A stretch of 64,000 nt of DNA from Butyrivibrio sp. MC2013. Lineage in GTDB: Bacteria > Bacillota > Clostridia > Lachnospirales > Lachnospiraceae. Shown here in pieces: positions 24,241-33,429 of this stretch (position 1 is the stretch's first letter; every line of letters starts with the position of its first letter). A program made the translations under genes and the position numbers. A model generated the notes under the pieces. It was given only the letters and a program-made list of their open reading frames with translations, did not search any database and was not told where the DNA came from. Where the stretch lies: the NCBI RefSeq assembly GCF_000424585.1, contig NZ_AUKE01000005.1, positions 62,001 through 126,000 on the forward strand, read 5' to 3'.

Positions 24241-25149
24241 ATGTGCTCAGGACTATTATCTTTTGGAGAAATTACAGATAGTGATCATAATGACAGCAGC
24301 AGGGATCTAAGGCCGGTATCCCGGATAAGCAATAGCAGCGGCGGTCCGGATGTGGAGATCTCAGGCTCTGCCCTTAAGGTAATGGCTATGCTTGTGATGC
24401 TCATAGACCATATAGCTGTGGGGATACTGCTGTATCTCTATTCCAAAAGGCGCCTGGACCTTGTTCCCTTTGTGGACGACAGCAATATAGAAGATGTCTA
24501 TATATCTCTCCGCGCCATAGGACGCACTGCATTTCCCATTTTTGCTTTCCTTCTTGTAGAAGGCTTTGTCCATACCAGCAGCAGGCTCAGATATCTGATC
24601 AGTCTTTTGACCTTTTCTCTGATCTCCGAGCCCTTTTTTGACCTAGCATTAAATAGCCGATACGATGGGACAAGGTCCGGCTTTTGGGATTATTATTTTG
24701 ACCACAAGGAGGCCTTTGACACTGATTCCAACATCTATTTCACATTGGCGCTGGGTCTTATTATCATATGGTGTACTGAGTTTATCTCAGATCGCCTTCC
24801 TGACATCAGACAGGCCTTTGCTCTTTCTCTCATACCCCTGGCAGTTCTTTCTACTGTGGCATATTTGATACACAGTGATTACAGTTTTTTTGGTACTATA
24901 TTTATCTATATACTCTACATGTTAAGACATGACAGAATAGTCCAGGCAACTGCCTCCTATATCTTCCTTGCCATAGCTATGTTCGAAGGCCTTGAACTCT
25001 GGTCCTTTCCTGCCTTTTTCCTTATGACTTTCTACAAAGGAAAAAGAGGCTTTATCAGCCGCAGGCTGAAATACCTCTTTTACTTTTTCTATCCTATGCA
25101 TTTATTCCTGATCATAGCAGCCAGATGTGCTCTGGCCACTCTGATCTAA
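24241..25149 (+). CDS. TraX family membrane protein
   Basis: 302 residues: about 40 polar N-terminal residues, then eight or so membrane helices. It has the TraX pattern GSALKVMAMLVMLIDHIAVG near residue 42 and AIGRTAFPIFAFLLVEGF near 95. TraX acetylates F-pilin in plasmids, but chromosomal Firmicute homologues are probably acyltransferases for other surface targets. AGGGGG precedes the ATG. It converges on the trkH gene seven bases away. Confidence 0.85.
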   Translation: MCSGLLSFGEITDSDHNDSSRDLRPVSRISNSSGGPDVEISGSALKVMAMLVMLIDHIAVGILLYLYSKRRLDLVPFVDDSNIEDVYISLRAIGRTAFPIFAFLLVEGFVHTSSRLRYLISLLTFSLISEPFFDLALNSRYDGTRSGFWDYYFDHKEAFDTDSNIYFTLALGLIIIWCTEFISDRLPDIRQAFALSLIPLAVLSTVAYLIHSDYSFFGTIFIYILYMLRHDRIVQATASYIFLAIAMFEGLELWSFPAFFLMTFYKGKRGFISRRLKYLFYFFYPMHLFLIIAARCALATLI

Positions 25150-25155
25150 CTATTG

Positions 25156-26631
25156 TCATTTTCTCCAGGTGTGCCTGCTGCCCAGGATGAGTATGGGCAT
25201 GAGCTCAAGTCTTCCTGCCAGCATATCGAATATCAGAACTATCTTGGAAGCCCAGGTAAAATCATGGAAGCCTCCGGCAGGTCCTACCAGATTAAGTCCG
25301 GGACCTACATTGTTGAGAGTAGCTGCAACCGCTGTCAGGTTGGTCTCAAAATCAAATCTCTCCATATCTATCACACTGATAGATTCAAAGAAAGCTACCA
25401 ACAGGAAGGATATGAGAAATACCATAACATATATTGCAAGATAAGCACTTACACTCCTGACTGTATCCTCTTCTACCACATGTCCATCCATGTTGACCTT
25501 GTGGACACTCTTGGGATGGATAGCCCTGTGGATCTCATTGCGGGCATTCTTGACCAGTATCACTATCCTGGATATCTTGAAGCCACCGCCTGTGGATCCT
25601 GCGCAGGCTCCCACAAAGGTCAATATTATGATCAGGGTCCTGGAGAACTGTGGCCAACCGTTATAATCAATGGACGCAAATCCTGTAGTGGTCATTATGG
25701 AAGTAACAGTAAAGAGCGAGTGATGAAAGGCTTCTCCAAAAGCATCAAATATCCCTGCCCTCATGGCATTCCAGGAGATAAGCAGAGCGGATGCAAAGAT
25801 AGTCATGAGATAGAATCTCATCTCATCGCAGTTCCAGGCTTCCTTCCATTTCCTCTTAAGAAGGAAATAGTAGACGCTGAAGTTGATACCGCACATAGCC
25901 ATAAACACTGTAATGATGGTCCTTGAGGCTACCGAATAGACTCCGCAGCTTGCAGGATATAATCCAAAGCCACCTGTTCCTACAGTGGAGAAGGTAACGC
26001 AGAGCGCCTCGTACAATGACAATCCGCTGATCATAAGGAGTATAGTCTCAGTCACAGTGATGCCTATGTATATCCCATAGAGGATCTTGGCAGTATCCTT
26101 GACTTTGGGCACATATTTGCCCACTGTAGGTCCCGGGCTTTCAGCCCTCATCAGGTGCATGGAGTAGCCACCTGTCATAGGCATGATAGTAAGGAGGAAT
26201 ACCAGTATTCCCATGCCTCCTACCCAGTGGGTAAAGCATCTCCAGAACTGGATACCATGTCCCAGCACGGAAGGGTCAGTCATGATAGTAGATCCTGTAG
26301 TAGTAAATCCCGATACAGTCTCAAATACCGAATCAAGGTAATTATCTGTAGAGCCTGTCAGGCTAAAGGGTATGGCACCAATAAGACTAAAGATGATCCA
26401 TGCAAAGGCTGTGATCACCAGACCTTCTCTAGCATAGAAAGCCTTACCTTCTGTCTTGCCCTTGATAGCTGTTACATATCCGATCAATATACATACTGCT
26501 GCGACAGCTGCAAAAATTGCTGCATCTATCCATTCTCTGTAATAAAGACACACCAGCAGCGGAGGCACAAGTAGTGCACCCATCAGGCGTATCAGTCTCA
26601 GCAATACGTACTTAATAGCATCATAATTCAT
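25156..26631 (-). CDS. trkH: TrkH family potassium uptake channel subunit
   Basis: 491-residue membrane subunit with four pore repeats, whose selectivity segments read TTGSTIM, STVGTGGFG, TTGFASIDY and NNVGPGLNLVGP, plus the conserved GACAGSTGGGFK. With TrkA it forms a gated K+ (or Na+-coupled K+) uptake system. It starts ten bases after trkA, so they are cotranscribed. Confidence 0.93.
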   Translation of the reverse strand: MNYDAIKYVLLRLIRLMGALLVPPLLVCLYYREWIDAAIFAAVAAVCILIGYVTAIKGKTEGKAFYAREGLVITAFAWIIFSLIGAIPFSLTGSTDNYLDSVFETVSGFTTTGSTIMTDPSVLGHGIQFWRCFTHWVGGMGILVFLLTIMPMTGGYSMHLMRAESPGPTVGKYVPKVKDTAKILYGIYIGITVTETILLMISGLSLYEALCVTFSTVGTGGFGLYPASCGVYSVASRTIITVFMAMCGINFSVYYFLLKRKWKEAWNCDEMRFYLMTIFASALLISWNAMRAGIFDAFGEAFHHSLFTVTSIMTTTGFASIDYNGWPQFSRTLIIILTFVGACAGSTGGGFKISRIVILVKNARNEIHRAIHPKSVHKVNMDGHVVEEDTVRSVSAYLAIYVMVFLISFLLVAFFESISVIDMERFDFETNLTAVAATLNNVGPGLNLVGPAGGFHDFTWASKIVLIFDMLAGRLELMPILILGSRHTWRK

Positions 26632-26641
26632 GTCGCCTCCA

Positions 26642-28009
26642 TTACTGAGCCCTGTCCAGTATATCTTCTATTTCATCAAAGCCCATATGAGTAGTCAGTA
26701 TGATCACGGAATCACCTGCCTGGATCCTGGATGAACCTGTGGGCATGATGATATCTCCCTCGTGATTGATGCAGGCGATTAGTACGCCTTTTTTGATCTT
26801 TAGCTCTGCAAGGGGGATACCGGTGACGGGACTGCCTGCAGGGATCACAAATTCTATGGCTTCCACTCTCTCACCATACATACGATAGAGAGATTCTATC
26901 TGCTGGGAACCCAGTGAATTGGTCATGCCGCGGACATACTGCAATATCTTCTCGGCAGTGATATTTCTGGGATTGAGCACACTTCCCACATCCAGTGTAC
27001 CTATGAGCTCGTTGTAGCCGGGCCTGTGTACTCTGATGATCCTCTTGGCCCTGGTCACGGTAGCTGCATAGAGTGAGAGCATGATATTCTCTTCATCCAC
27101 ACCGGTGAGTACCACAAAGGATTCTGTACCTGCCAGATTTTCCTCCAGGAGCTCATTTCTGTCGGTTCCGTCCGCCTCTATAACAACTGCTTCCGGCAGA
27201 GCTGCAGCCAGCTCGTCGCATCTGGCCGGATCGTTTTCGAATATCTTTACATTGATCCCATAGGATAAGAGCATCTGCGCCAGATAGAAACAGGTCTGGC
27301 CGCCTCCCACTATGGTAGCGGAATGCACTCCTGCAGTAGGCTTACCCATCATGCGGAAAAAGGCGATCATCTTCCTGGGTGTACCTATTACAGATATCTC
27401 ATCCTTGTCATGTAATATAAAAGATCCATCGGGGATAAATACATCTTCCCCTCTCTTTACCATACCTATAAGAACAGGCAGATTCATCTCCTTGTTGATA
27501 TCCTTAAGGCTCCTGTTGCAGAGCTTGGAATCTTCGGAGACTGTCATCCTGACAAGCTCAGCCTTGCCCTTGGCAAAGGTCTCTATCTTATTTGCAGATG
27601 GGAACTTTAAGAGCCTGGCTGCTTCGCTGGCCAGTGCATACTCGGGATTGATGACCATGGACAGTCCCAGTTCATCCTTGATAAAGCCAATCTCCTTGGC
27701 ATATTCATGGCCTCTGACCCTGGCAATAGTGTTGCACTTGCCGGCCTTTCTGGCTATAAGACAGCTCAGAAGATTCCTTTCGTCAGAATCTGTTACGGCT
27801 ATCATCAGGTCTGCAGTTTCTATCCCCGCATCCTTGAGAATAGAAAAGCTTACGCCGTTTCCAACAATACCCATGACATCCAGACGGTTGACCACCTTTT
27901 TTACTACATCACTGTCCTCTTCGATCACGGTGATATTGTGGCCTTCCTTGCTCAGCGCTTCTGTGAGAGTCCTTCCCACGTTACCGCACCCTACGATAAT
28001 GATCTGCAT
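26642..28009 (-). CDS. trkA: Trk system regulatory subunit TrkA
   Basis: 455-residue peripheral ring protein with two RCK units: Rossmann domain 1 (IIIVGCGNVGRTLTEALS), TrkA-C about 140-215, Rossmann domain 2 (ATIVGGGQTCFYLAQML) and a second TrkA-C at the end. It binds nucleotides to gate TrkH. GGAGG five bases before the ATG at 28009 decides the start over the ATG at 28021, which is part of the ribosome binding site. Confidence 0.94.
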   Translation of the reverse strand: MQIIIVGCGNVGRTLTEALSKEGHNITVIEEDSDVVKKVVNRLDVMGIVGNGVSFSILKDAGIETADLMIAVTDSDERNLLSCLIARKAGKCNTIARVRGHEYAKEIGFIKDELGLSMVINPEYALASEAARLLKFPSANKIETFAKGKAELVRMTVSEDSKLCNRSLKDINKEMNLPVLIGMVKRGEDVFIPDGSFILHDKDEISVIGTPRKMIAFFRMMGKPTAGVHSATIVGGGQTCFYLAQMLLSYGINVKIFENDPARCDELAAALPEAVVIEADGTDRNELLEENLAGTESFVVLTGVDEENIMLSLYAATVTRAKRIIRVHRPGYNELIGTLDVGSVLNPRNITAEKILQYVRGMTNSLGSQQIESLYRMYGERVEAIEFVIPAGSPVTGIPLAELKIKKGVLIACINHEGDIIMPTGSSRIQAGDSVIILTTHMGFDEIEDILDRAQ

Positions 28010-28230
28010 CTTGTCCTCCATGCCAAACGCTGTGGTTTAGCATTTTTTTAGATTTGTTAATGCCGCATTCATTGTAATTTAGCCTGTTCATGTATAAAAT
28101 GACATAGTATACAGAAACAATGCTTTTAATAGCGCATTTATCCGAAGTTCTATTTTAACATATTCGGACAAAGTCTGCTATTGGTATACCTTTTGCTTGG
28201 ATTTTTTATAGACGCGAGGCAATTAGACTT

Positions 28231-28662
28231 ATGAATTTCAGGAACACACTTTACAATTTACGCAACAATTTTATAAGGGCGATGCAGGGCAGATATATCA
28301 TGTACGGCTTTGACAGCCTGTCACGTTTTCTTTTCACAGGGATCGTGATACTCATGTTTGCCAATTTCATCATCAGGTCCTCTATAGTAGATGTGCTGGA
28401 GCTGATCCTCTTTCTCTATGCATATTTCAGACTCTTTAGCAAGAACATATCCAAGAGATACAGGGAAAATGAGCTCTTTGTAAGCTATAAGCAGCGCTTG
28501 CTCCCCGGCATAGACAAGTCCAAAAGGCAGATATCACAGGCCATGCATTATCATATCTACAAATGCCCTGACTGCGGGCAGAAGATCCGCATCCCCAGGG
28601 GCAAAGGAAAGATCATGGTCCGCTGTCCCAGGTGCAGGCATGAATTCCGTAAATTCTCCTAA
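28231..28662 (+). CDS. Membrane protein with C-terminal zinc ribbon
   Basis: 143 residues: two hydrophobic segments near residues 28-65, a basic linker and a C-terminal CPDCGQKIRIPRGKGK...CPRCRHEF four-cysteine zinc ribbon. It belongs with the following DUF5685 and J-domain genes in a compact three-gene cluster, 15 bases before the next. The function is unknown; it may place a metal-binding or protein-binding knuckle at the membrane. Confidence 0.75.
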   Translation: MNFRNTLYNLRNNFIRAMQGRYIMYGFDSLSRFLFTGIVILMFANFIIRSSIVDVLELILFLYAYFRLFSKNISKRYRENELFVSYKQRLLPGIDKSKRQISQAMHYHIYKCPDCGQKIRIPRGKGKIMVRCPRCRHEFRKFS

Positions 28663-28677
28663 AGCAGGGCTATCATC

Positions 28678-29592
28678 ATGTTTGGATATATCACTGTGAA
28701 CAAACCAGAGCTGCGCTTCAAGGATTACGATCTCTACAGAGCCTATTACTGCGGATTCTGCAGGATGCTAAAGGCCGACTACGGCCTGAGCGGTCAGGCT
28801 ACTCTCACCTACGATCTGACTTTTCTGATCATGCTCCTTTCAGGGCTCTATGAGCCTATTGAGGAGACCGGGCGTACACACTGCGTCGTCCATCCCATCA
28901 TCAAACAGGATACCAGGACCAATGAATTCTCCCGCTACGCTGCGGATATGAATGTACTCCTTGCTTATTACAAATGCATGGATGACTGGAAGGATGAAAA
29001 AAAAGCGGGCAAGCTCCTATATTCAGAGCTTTTAAGATCTGCTGTCAAAAAGGCTAAGAGCCGTCATCCCGATAAAGCCGCCATCATAAGAGAAGGCCTG
29101 ACACGGATCAATGAACTGGAAGAAGCGTCCAGGATCTCGGGCGATCACTTAAGTTACAGCGACGAAGAAACAGACAAGGTCTCCGGGCTCTTTGGCGAGA
29201 TCTTTGGAGAGATCTTCTGTTACAAGGATGACGAATGGGCTCCCACCCTTCGGAGGCTCGGCTTCTACCTGGGTAAATTCATCTATATACTGGATGCCTG
29301 GGACGATGTGGAAAAGGACATCAAAAAGGGCTGTTACAATCCCCTGGAACCCCTTTGGCGCAGCAGCCCATCCTACTTTGATGACCACTGCAGCACTTTG
29401 CTGACCATGATGATCTCCGAAGCCTGCAAAGCCTTTGAGCTGCTGCCGGTGATCAAAAACGCAGAGCTTATCAGGAACATCCTCTATTCAGGAGTATGGA
29501 CATCCTATAATCAGATACATGCCAAGCGTTCACAGCGCCTGGCAAAAGCAGTCAAAGATAAGGAGGATCAGACCAATGTCGGATCCATATAA
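28678..29592 (+). CDS. DUF5685 family protein
   Basis: 304 residues, helical, opening MFGYITVNKPELRFKD and with an early YYCGFCRML cysteine pair, ending in a segment with YILDAWDDVEKD near residue 208 that recalls an Asp-rich all-alpha (prenyltransferase-like) core. The function is unknown. Its 3' end overlaps the J-domain gene by 17 bases, so the two are coupled and may act as client-specific co-chaperones or assembly factors. Confidence 0.78.
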   Translation: MFGYITVNKPELRFKDYDLYRAYYCGFCRMLKADYGLSGQATLTYDLTFLIMLLSGLYEPIEETGRTHCVVHPIIKQDTRTNEFSRYAADMNVLLAYYKCMDDWKDEKKAGKLLYSELLRSAVKKAKSRHPDKAAIIREGLTRINELEEASRISGDHLSYSDEETDKVSGLFGEIFGEIFCYKDDEWAPTLRRLGFYLGKFIYILDAWDDVEKDIKKGCYNPLEPLWRSSPSYFDDHCSTLLTMMISEACKAFELLPVIKNAELIRNILYSGVWTSYNQIHAKRSQRLAKAVKDKEDQTNVGSI

Positions 29593-30280
29593 GATACTGG
29601 GGGTGACTTCCTCTGCTACAGACGATGAGGTCAAAAAGGCCTACAGGACATTATCCAGAAAATACCACCCGGATACCAATGTTAATAATCCCAATAAAGA
29701 AAAGGCCGAGGAGCTCTTCAAACTGGTACAGCAGGCCTATGAACAGATCATGAGAGAACGCAGCGAGCGCTCATCCTATGGAGGAAGCGGCAGATATGAC
29801 TACGGCTCCTTTGGCGATTTTGCATCCTCCTTTGGAGGCTATGGCCATAGCGGCAGCGGATACTCTTCCTCATACGGTTCCCAGAGCAGCTCTGCAGGAG
29901 AAGACGATGAAGACAGCCTGCATATGAGAGCAGCTGCAAACTTTATCAGGAGCAGGCAGTTTGCTCAGGCACTAAACCTCCTGTCCTCTATCTCCAACAA
30001 GACAGCTCTTTGGTATTACTACTCAGCCATTGCCAACAGCGGAGCCGGCAATAACCTCACCGCTCTAAACCACGCCCGCACCGCTTCAGAGATGGAACCC
30101 TACAATGCGGAATACAGAGAACTGGTAAGCAGACTCTCCTCCGGCGGCGATTGGTACAACCGCCAGAGCACCTTCTACGGCTACCCCGTTACAGGCTCCG
30201 TGGACTGCGGCAGGCTCTGCTGCACTCTCATGGTATGTAATGCATGCATGGGCGGCGGAGTACCTATTCTCTGCTGTTAA
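29576..30280 (+). CDS. J-domain protein with cysteine-rich C-terminus
   Basis: 234 residues. Residues 1-65 are a J-domain with the HPD motif (YRTLSRKYHPDTNV). A Gly/Ser/Tyr-rich linker (about 68-110) is followed by a TPR-like helical repeat part and a terminal cysteine cluster ending CGRLCCTLMVCNACMGGG. It should stimulate a DnaK ATPase for the membrane or DUF5685 partner. The start at 29576 lies inside the DUF5685 gene with AAGGAGG before it. Confidence 0.88.
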   Translation: MSDPYKILGVTSSATDDEVKKAYRTLSRKYHPDTNVNNPNKEKAEELFKLVQQAYEQIMRERSERSSYGGSGRYDYGSFGDFASSFGGYGHSGSGYSSSYGSQSSSAGEDDEDSLHMRAAANFIRSRQFAQALNLLSSISNKTALWYYYSAIANSGAGNNLTALNHARTASEMEPYNAEYRELVSRLSSGGDWYNRQSTFYGYPVTGSVDCGRLCCTLMVCNACMGGGVPILCC

Positions 30281-30330
30281 GCCGATATACAAAATGTATG
30301 TAATTGTATGTATTATTAGATTAGCCTTCA

Positions 30331-30530
30331 GAAACACGCATTTACTGCGTGTTTCGTGAGAACATGTTGCTGGCAAATAGGCCCAGCGGCCCTAGCCGCT
30401 CTCAAATGGCCTATTTGCATACATTCTTGGATGTTTTATCCAAGAATGTATGCTATATCCGGGTACATACATTATTGCTCCAAACATGATGTTTGACATG
30501 TCGATATACATCCTTACCCTATCGACATGT
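30331..30530. repeat. Run of five adjacent inverted repeats
   Basis: In 200 bases: GAAACACGCA/TGCGTGTTTC (30331-30355); GCAAATAGGCC/GGCCTATTTGC (30373-30418) with AGCGGC/GCCGCT inside; a 16-bp perfect stem GCATACATTCTTGGAT with its complement (30417-30453); CAAAC/GTTTG (30481-30495); ACATGTCGATA/TATCGACATGT (30496-30530). None has a strong T-tract. The last is right before the flavodoxin ribosome binding site. Confidence 0.6.
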
Positions 30531-30553
30531 GGTTCATAGGAAGTGTGGCATCT

Positions 30554-31078
30554 ATGTTAAATTATCTTGTAGTGTATGCAAGCACAAGCGGAAATACCGA
30601 AAAGATCGCCCGGGAAATATTTAACGCACTTCCCGGCAGCGATAACGATAAAAAGATCATCAATGTAAGAGAGTGGACAGGACAACTAAAAGCCCATACT
30701 TACTTTATTGGCTACTGGGCCAATTGCGGCACCTGCAGCATGGAGGTCATAGACCTTATCTCTTCTCTCCACGATTCCAATGTGGCTTTTTTTGGCACCT
30801 GCGGCCTGGGCGGTGATGAGAATCATTACCGCAAGCTGGAGCAGGCAGGACTTGCCTGGCTGTCTTCTGATAATCACTATCTGGGCTCCTACTTTTGTCA
30901 GGGGCGCATGGTCCCCGACATACGAGAAAAATACGAGAGCTACCGCTGCAAGATCACAGACGAGCAGTATCAGGCTCTCATTGACAACTACGAAAAAGCC
31001 AAGACCCACCCCGACCGCCAGGACCTCCTGCGGGCCAACGTCTTTGCATCTGACATTGCATCATCCCTTCCCAGGTGA
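30554..31078 (+). CDS. Flavodoxin-like family protein
   Basis: 174 residues. It opens with the FMN-phosphate-binding loop VVYASTSGNTEKIA (residues 5-18) and has the flavin-site segments YWANCGTCS and FFGTCGLGGD. The C-terminal half departs from classical flavodoxin, as in the Firmicute flavodoxin-like proteins of unknown partner. AGGAAG lies upstream of the ATG at 30554; an ATG at 30527 falls inside the last inverted repeat and is less likely. Confidence 0.82.
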   Translation: MLNYLVVYASTSGNTEKIAREIFNALPGSDNDKKIINVREWTGQLKAHTYFIGYWANCGTCSMEVIDLISSLHDSNVAFFGTCGLGGDENHYRKLEQAGLAWLSSDNHYLGSYFCQGRMVPDIREKYESYRCKITDEQYQALIDNYEKAKTHPDRQDLLRANVFASDIASSLPR

Positions 31079-31090
31079 TGGAGATAGGAC

Positions 31091-31236
31091 GGCCGGGATA
31101 AATGCACATTGACCAAAGGGACGCTCTCGCTCCACTTCGCTTCGCAGCGGTACTAATGCCGCAAAATACGCGGCATAAGTGCCGGCGAGCGAAGAGGCCC
31201 TTTGGGTCAAAAGTGCATTTATCCCGGCCTGTTTTA
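31091..31236 (+). terminator. Large terminator of the flavodoxin gene with embedded repeat element (copy A)
   Basis: A perfect 17-bp stem, GGCCGGGATAAATGCAC (31091-31107) with GTGCATTTATCCCGGCC (31213-31229), is followed by TGTTTTATT. Its 105-base loop is itself structured: ATTGACC/GGGTCAA extend the stem, GGGACGCTCTCGCTC pairs partly with GAGCGAAGAGGCCC, and ATGCCGC/GCGGCAT forms a hairpin. The loop sequence is shared with the thrS terminator. Confidence 0.65.
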
Positions 31237-31331
31237 TTGCCATTAGAGGGAGGGATAATACAACATCTAACGGGATGGTATATGTATTCCTTGCGAAATT
31301 TCAAATCGTCTCGCCCCCTAAGGCTGGGGAT

Positions 31332-31472
31332 AAAAAAGGGAAGCCGAAATTCGCCTTTGACGATGGGGCCTCTGCGCTCGCCGGTCCTTATGCCGCGTTT
31401 TGTGCGGCATTAGTACCGCTGCGAAGCGCAGTGGAGCGAAAGCGTCCCCAAAGTCAATGCGAATTTCGGCTT
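31332..31472 (-). terminator. Large terminator of thrS with embedded repeat element (copy B)
   Basis: On the minus strand AAGCCGAAATTCGC pairs with GCGAATTTCGGCTT (plus positions 31459-31472 and 31341-31354) and is followed by CCCTTTTTT. The 104-base loop carries the same structured element as copy A, in the same sense relative to transcription; over the central 83 bases I count 76 identities. The outer stem is unrelated to that of copy A. Confidence 0.65.
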
Positions 31473-31493
31473 TCCGTATTTTTCTTCCCCACC

Positions 31494-33323
31494 TTAGAAT
31501 TCCTGTGCAAGCTCCAGGGTGTGGTTTCTGTTAAGTTCGTTGCAGACCTCAATAAATCTGTCAAGGGGTACATTCTGTACCTGCTTATTGGAGCCGCGCA
31601 CGTTGATAGATACAGTGCCTTCTGCAGCTTCCCTGTCACCGATTACCAGGATATAGGGATCCTTGTAATTCTTGAACTTCTTGATCTTCTCCTTCATGTT
31701 GGTATCGGAGAAGTCTGCCTCTACGTCGATGTGGTTGGCTGTCAGCGCATCTACAACCTTCTGAGCGTATTCATTGTGCTCCTCACGGATCGGAACAACG
31801 CCTACCTGATAAGGGCAGAGCCAGAAGGGGAATATACCCTTGAAGTTCTCGATAATGATTCCAATGAATCTCTCCAGTGATCCGTAGATAGCTCTGTGGA
31901 GTACTACAGGCTGCTTTAATGTACCGTCCTTATCCTGATATGTAAGCTCAAAGTTATGAGGAAGCTGGAAATCAAGCTGTACAGTTCCGCACTGCCACTC
32001 TCTTCCCAGAGCATCCTTGATCTGAAGGTCGATCTTAGGTCCATAGAATGCTCCATCGCCTTCATTTATTTCATAGCCGCCTTCGCCGTACTTCTGATCC
32101 AGGATAGCCTTCAGTGCAGCCTCAGCCTTGTTCCATACTTCAATATCACCCATATAATCATCAGGTCTTGTAGAGAACTCAGCTCTGTAAGTTACACCAA
32201 ATGTCTTGTAGATCTCATCTGCGATGCTGATGATGTCCATGATCTCATCCTTGATCTGATCCTCTGTTACGAAGGTATGGTCATCATCCTGACGGAACTC
32301 CTGTACTCTGAAGAGTCCGTTCATCTGTCCGGATTTCTCCTTACGATGGAGCACATCATATTCGCTGAAGCGGATAGGCAGCTCTTTGTATGAGTGCAGT
32401 GTTCTCTTGTAGGTCATCATTGCATTAGGACAGTTCATGGGCTTAGCTGCCATGGTATCTACTGTCTCAATGGAGAATGCTGCTGCGCTGTCATCGGAAG
32501 AGATAGTATCTGTTGCACTTGTGCCATCTGTTACGCCGGGTACCAGGAACATGTTATTTACATAGTGAGCCCAGTGTCCGCTGATGAGCCAGAGCTTCTT
32601 GTTATTGATAAGAGGAGCGGATATCTCCTGATAGTGATGAGCTTCCTGGATCTCTCTGGAGTACTTCAGGAGCTTCTGATACATCCTCCAGCCTCTGGGC
32701 AGCCAGTAAGGCATACCGGGAGCTGTCTCGTTGAACATAAAGAGCTCAAGTTCAGGACCTATTTTCTTGTGGTCTCTCTCCAGTGCTTCCTGGATGAGCT
32801 TAAGGTGTTCCTTGAGCTGATTCTTATCCGGGAATGCATATACATAGATCCTCTGTAGCTGATCCCTGTTCTCATCGCCTCTCCAGTATGCACTGGATAC
32901 AGCCTTGATCTTAAATGCTGCATTCATCAGTTCCTGAGCATTTTCTACGTGAGGTCCTCTGCAGAGGTCGATGAAGTCATCACCTGTATTATATGTAGTG
33001 ATAGTCTCATCTTCAGGCAGGTCCTCTATAAGCTCCACCTTGAATCTCTGATCCTTGAAGATCTCCAGGGCTTCTGCCTTTGATACTTCCTTCCTTACGA
33101 AGTCTTCCCTTCTCTTTAGGATCTCCCTCATCTTATCTTCAATGGTCTTGAAATCATCTGTAGATACTGCTCTGGGAAGCTCAAAATCATAATAGAAACC
33201 GTCAGCGATCTGAGGTCCTATAGCAATCTGAACATTTTCCTTACCAAAAATCTCCATTACAGCCTTAGCAAGAACATGTGCCAGGGAATGTCTGTAGACT
33301 TCCAAATACTGCTCTTTATCCAT
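31494..33323 (-). CDS. thrS: Threonyl-tRNA synthetase lacking the TGS domain
   Basis: Charges tRNA-Thr. 609 residues from the ATG at 33323, which follows GGAGG. The protein begins directly in the N2 editing domain (HSLAHVLAKAV, later DLCRGPHVENA), followed by the class II catalytic core (GPELELFMF..., MNCPNAMMTYK zinc/ATP motif, FRVQEFRQDD) and the anticodon domain. The usual 60-residue TGS domain is absent, and the upstream DNA is a T-box leader. Two-domain ThrS proteins like this occur in other Firmicutes. Confidence 0.95.
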   Translation of the reverse strand: MDKEQYLEVYRHSLAHVLAKAVMEIFGKENVQIAIGPQIADGFYYDFELPRAVSTDDFKTIEDKMREILKRREDFVRKEVSKAEALEIFKDQRFKVELIEDLPEDETITTYNTGDDFIDLCRGPHVENAQELMNAAFKIKAVSSAYWRGDENRDQLQRIYVYAFPDKNQLKEHLKLIQEALERDHKKIGPELELFMFNETAPGMPYWLPRGWRMYQKLLKYSREIQEAHHYQEISAPLINNKKLWLISGHWAHYVNNMFLVPGVTDGTSATDTISSDDSAAAFSIETVDTMAAKPMNCPNAMMTYKRTLHSYKELPIRFSEYDVLHRKEKSGQMNGLFRVQEFRQDDDHTFVTEDQIKDEIMDIISIADEIYKTFGVTYRAEFSTRPDDYMGDIEVWNKAEAALKAILDQKYGEGGYEINEGDGAFYGPKIDLQIKDALGREWQCGTVQLDFQLPHNFELTYQDKDGTLKQPVVLHRAIYGSLERFIGIIIENFKGIFPFWLCPYQVGVVPIREEHNEYAQKVVDALTANHIDVEADFSDTNMKEKIKKFKNYKDPYILVIGDREAAEGTVSINVRGSNKQVQNVPLDRFIEVCNELNRNHTLELAQEF

Positions 33324-33429
33324 TTTTCCTCCTTCTTTGCCTGTGGCAATCCTTTGAAACTGCAGGTTCGATCTTACGGATCCCGGTTGAATGATCTGTA
33401 TACGGCACAGATTGCCTGCCGGTCCTCCG

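Noticed and set aside
31100..31470. CRISPR-like or transposon terminal repeats
   Set aside because: The two copies are single, inverted and not separated by spacers, and there is no transposase; the terminator-loop reading fits better.
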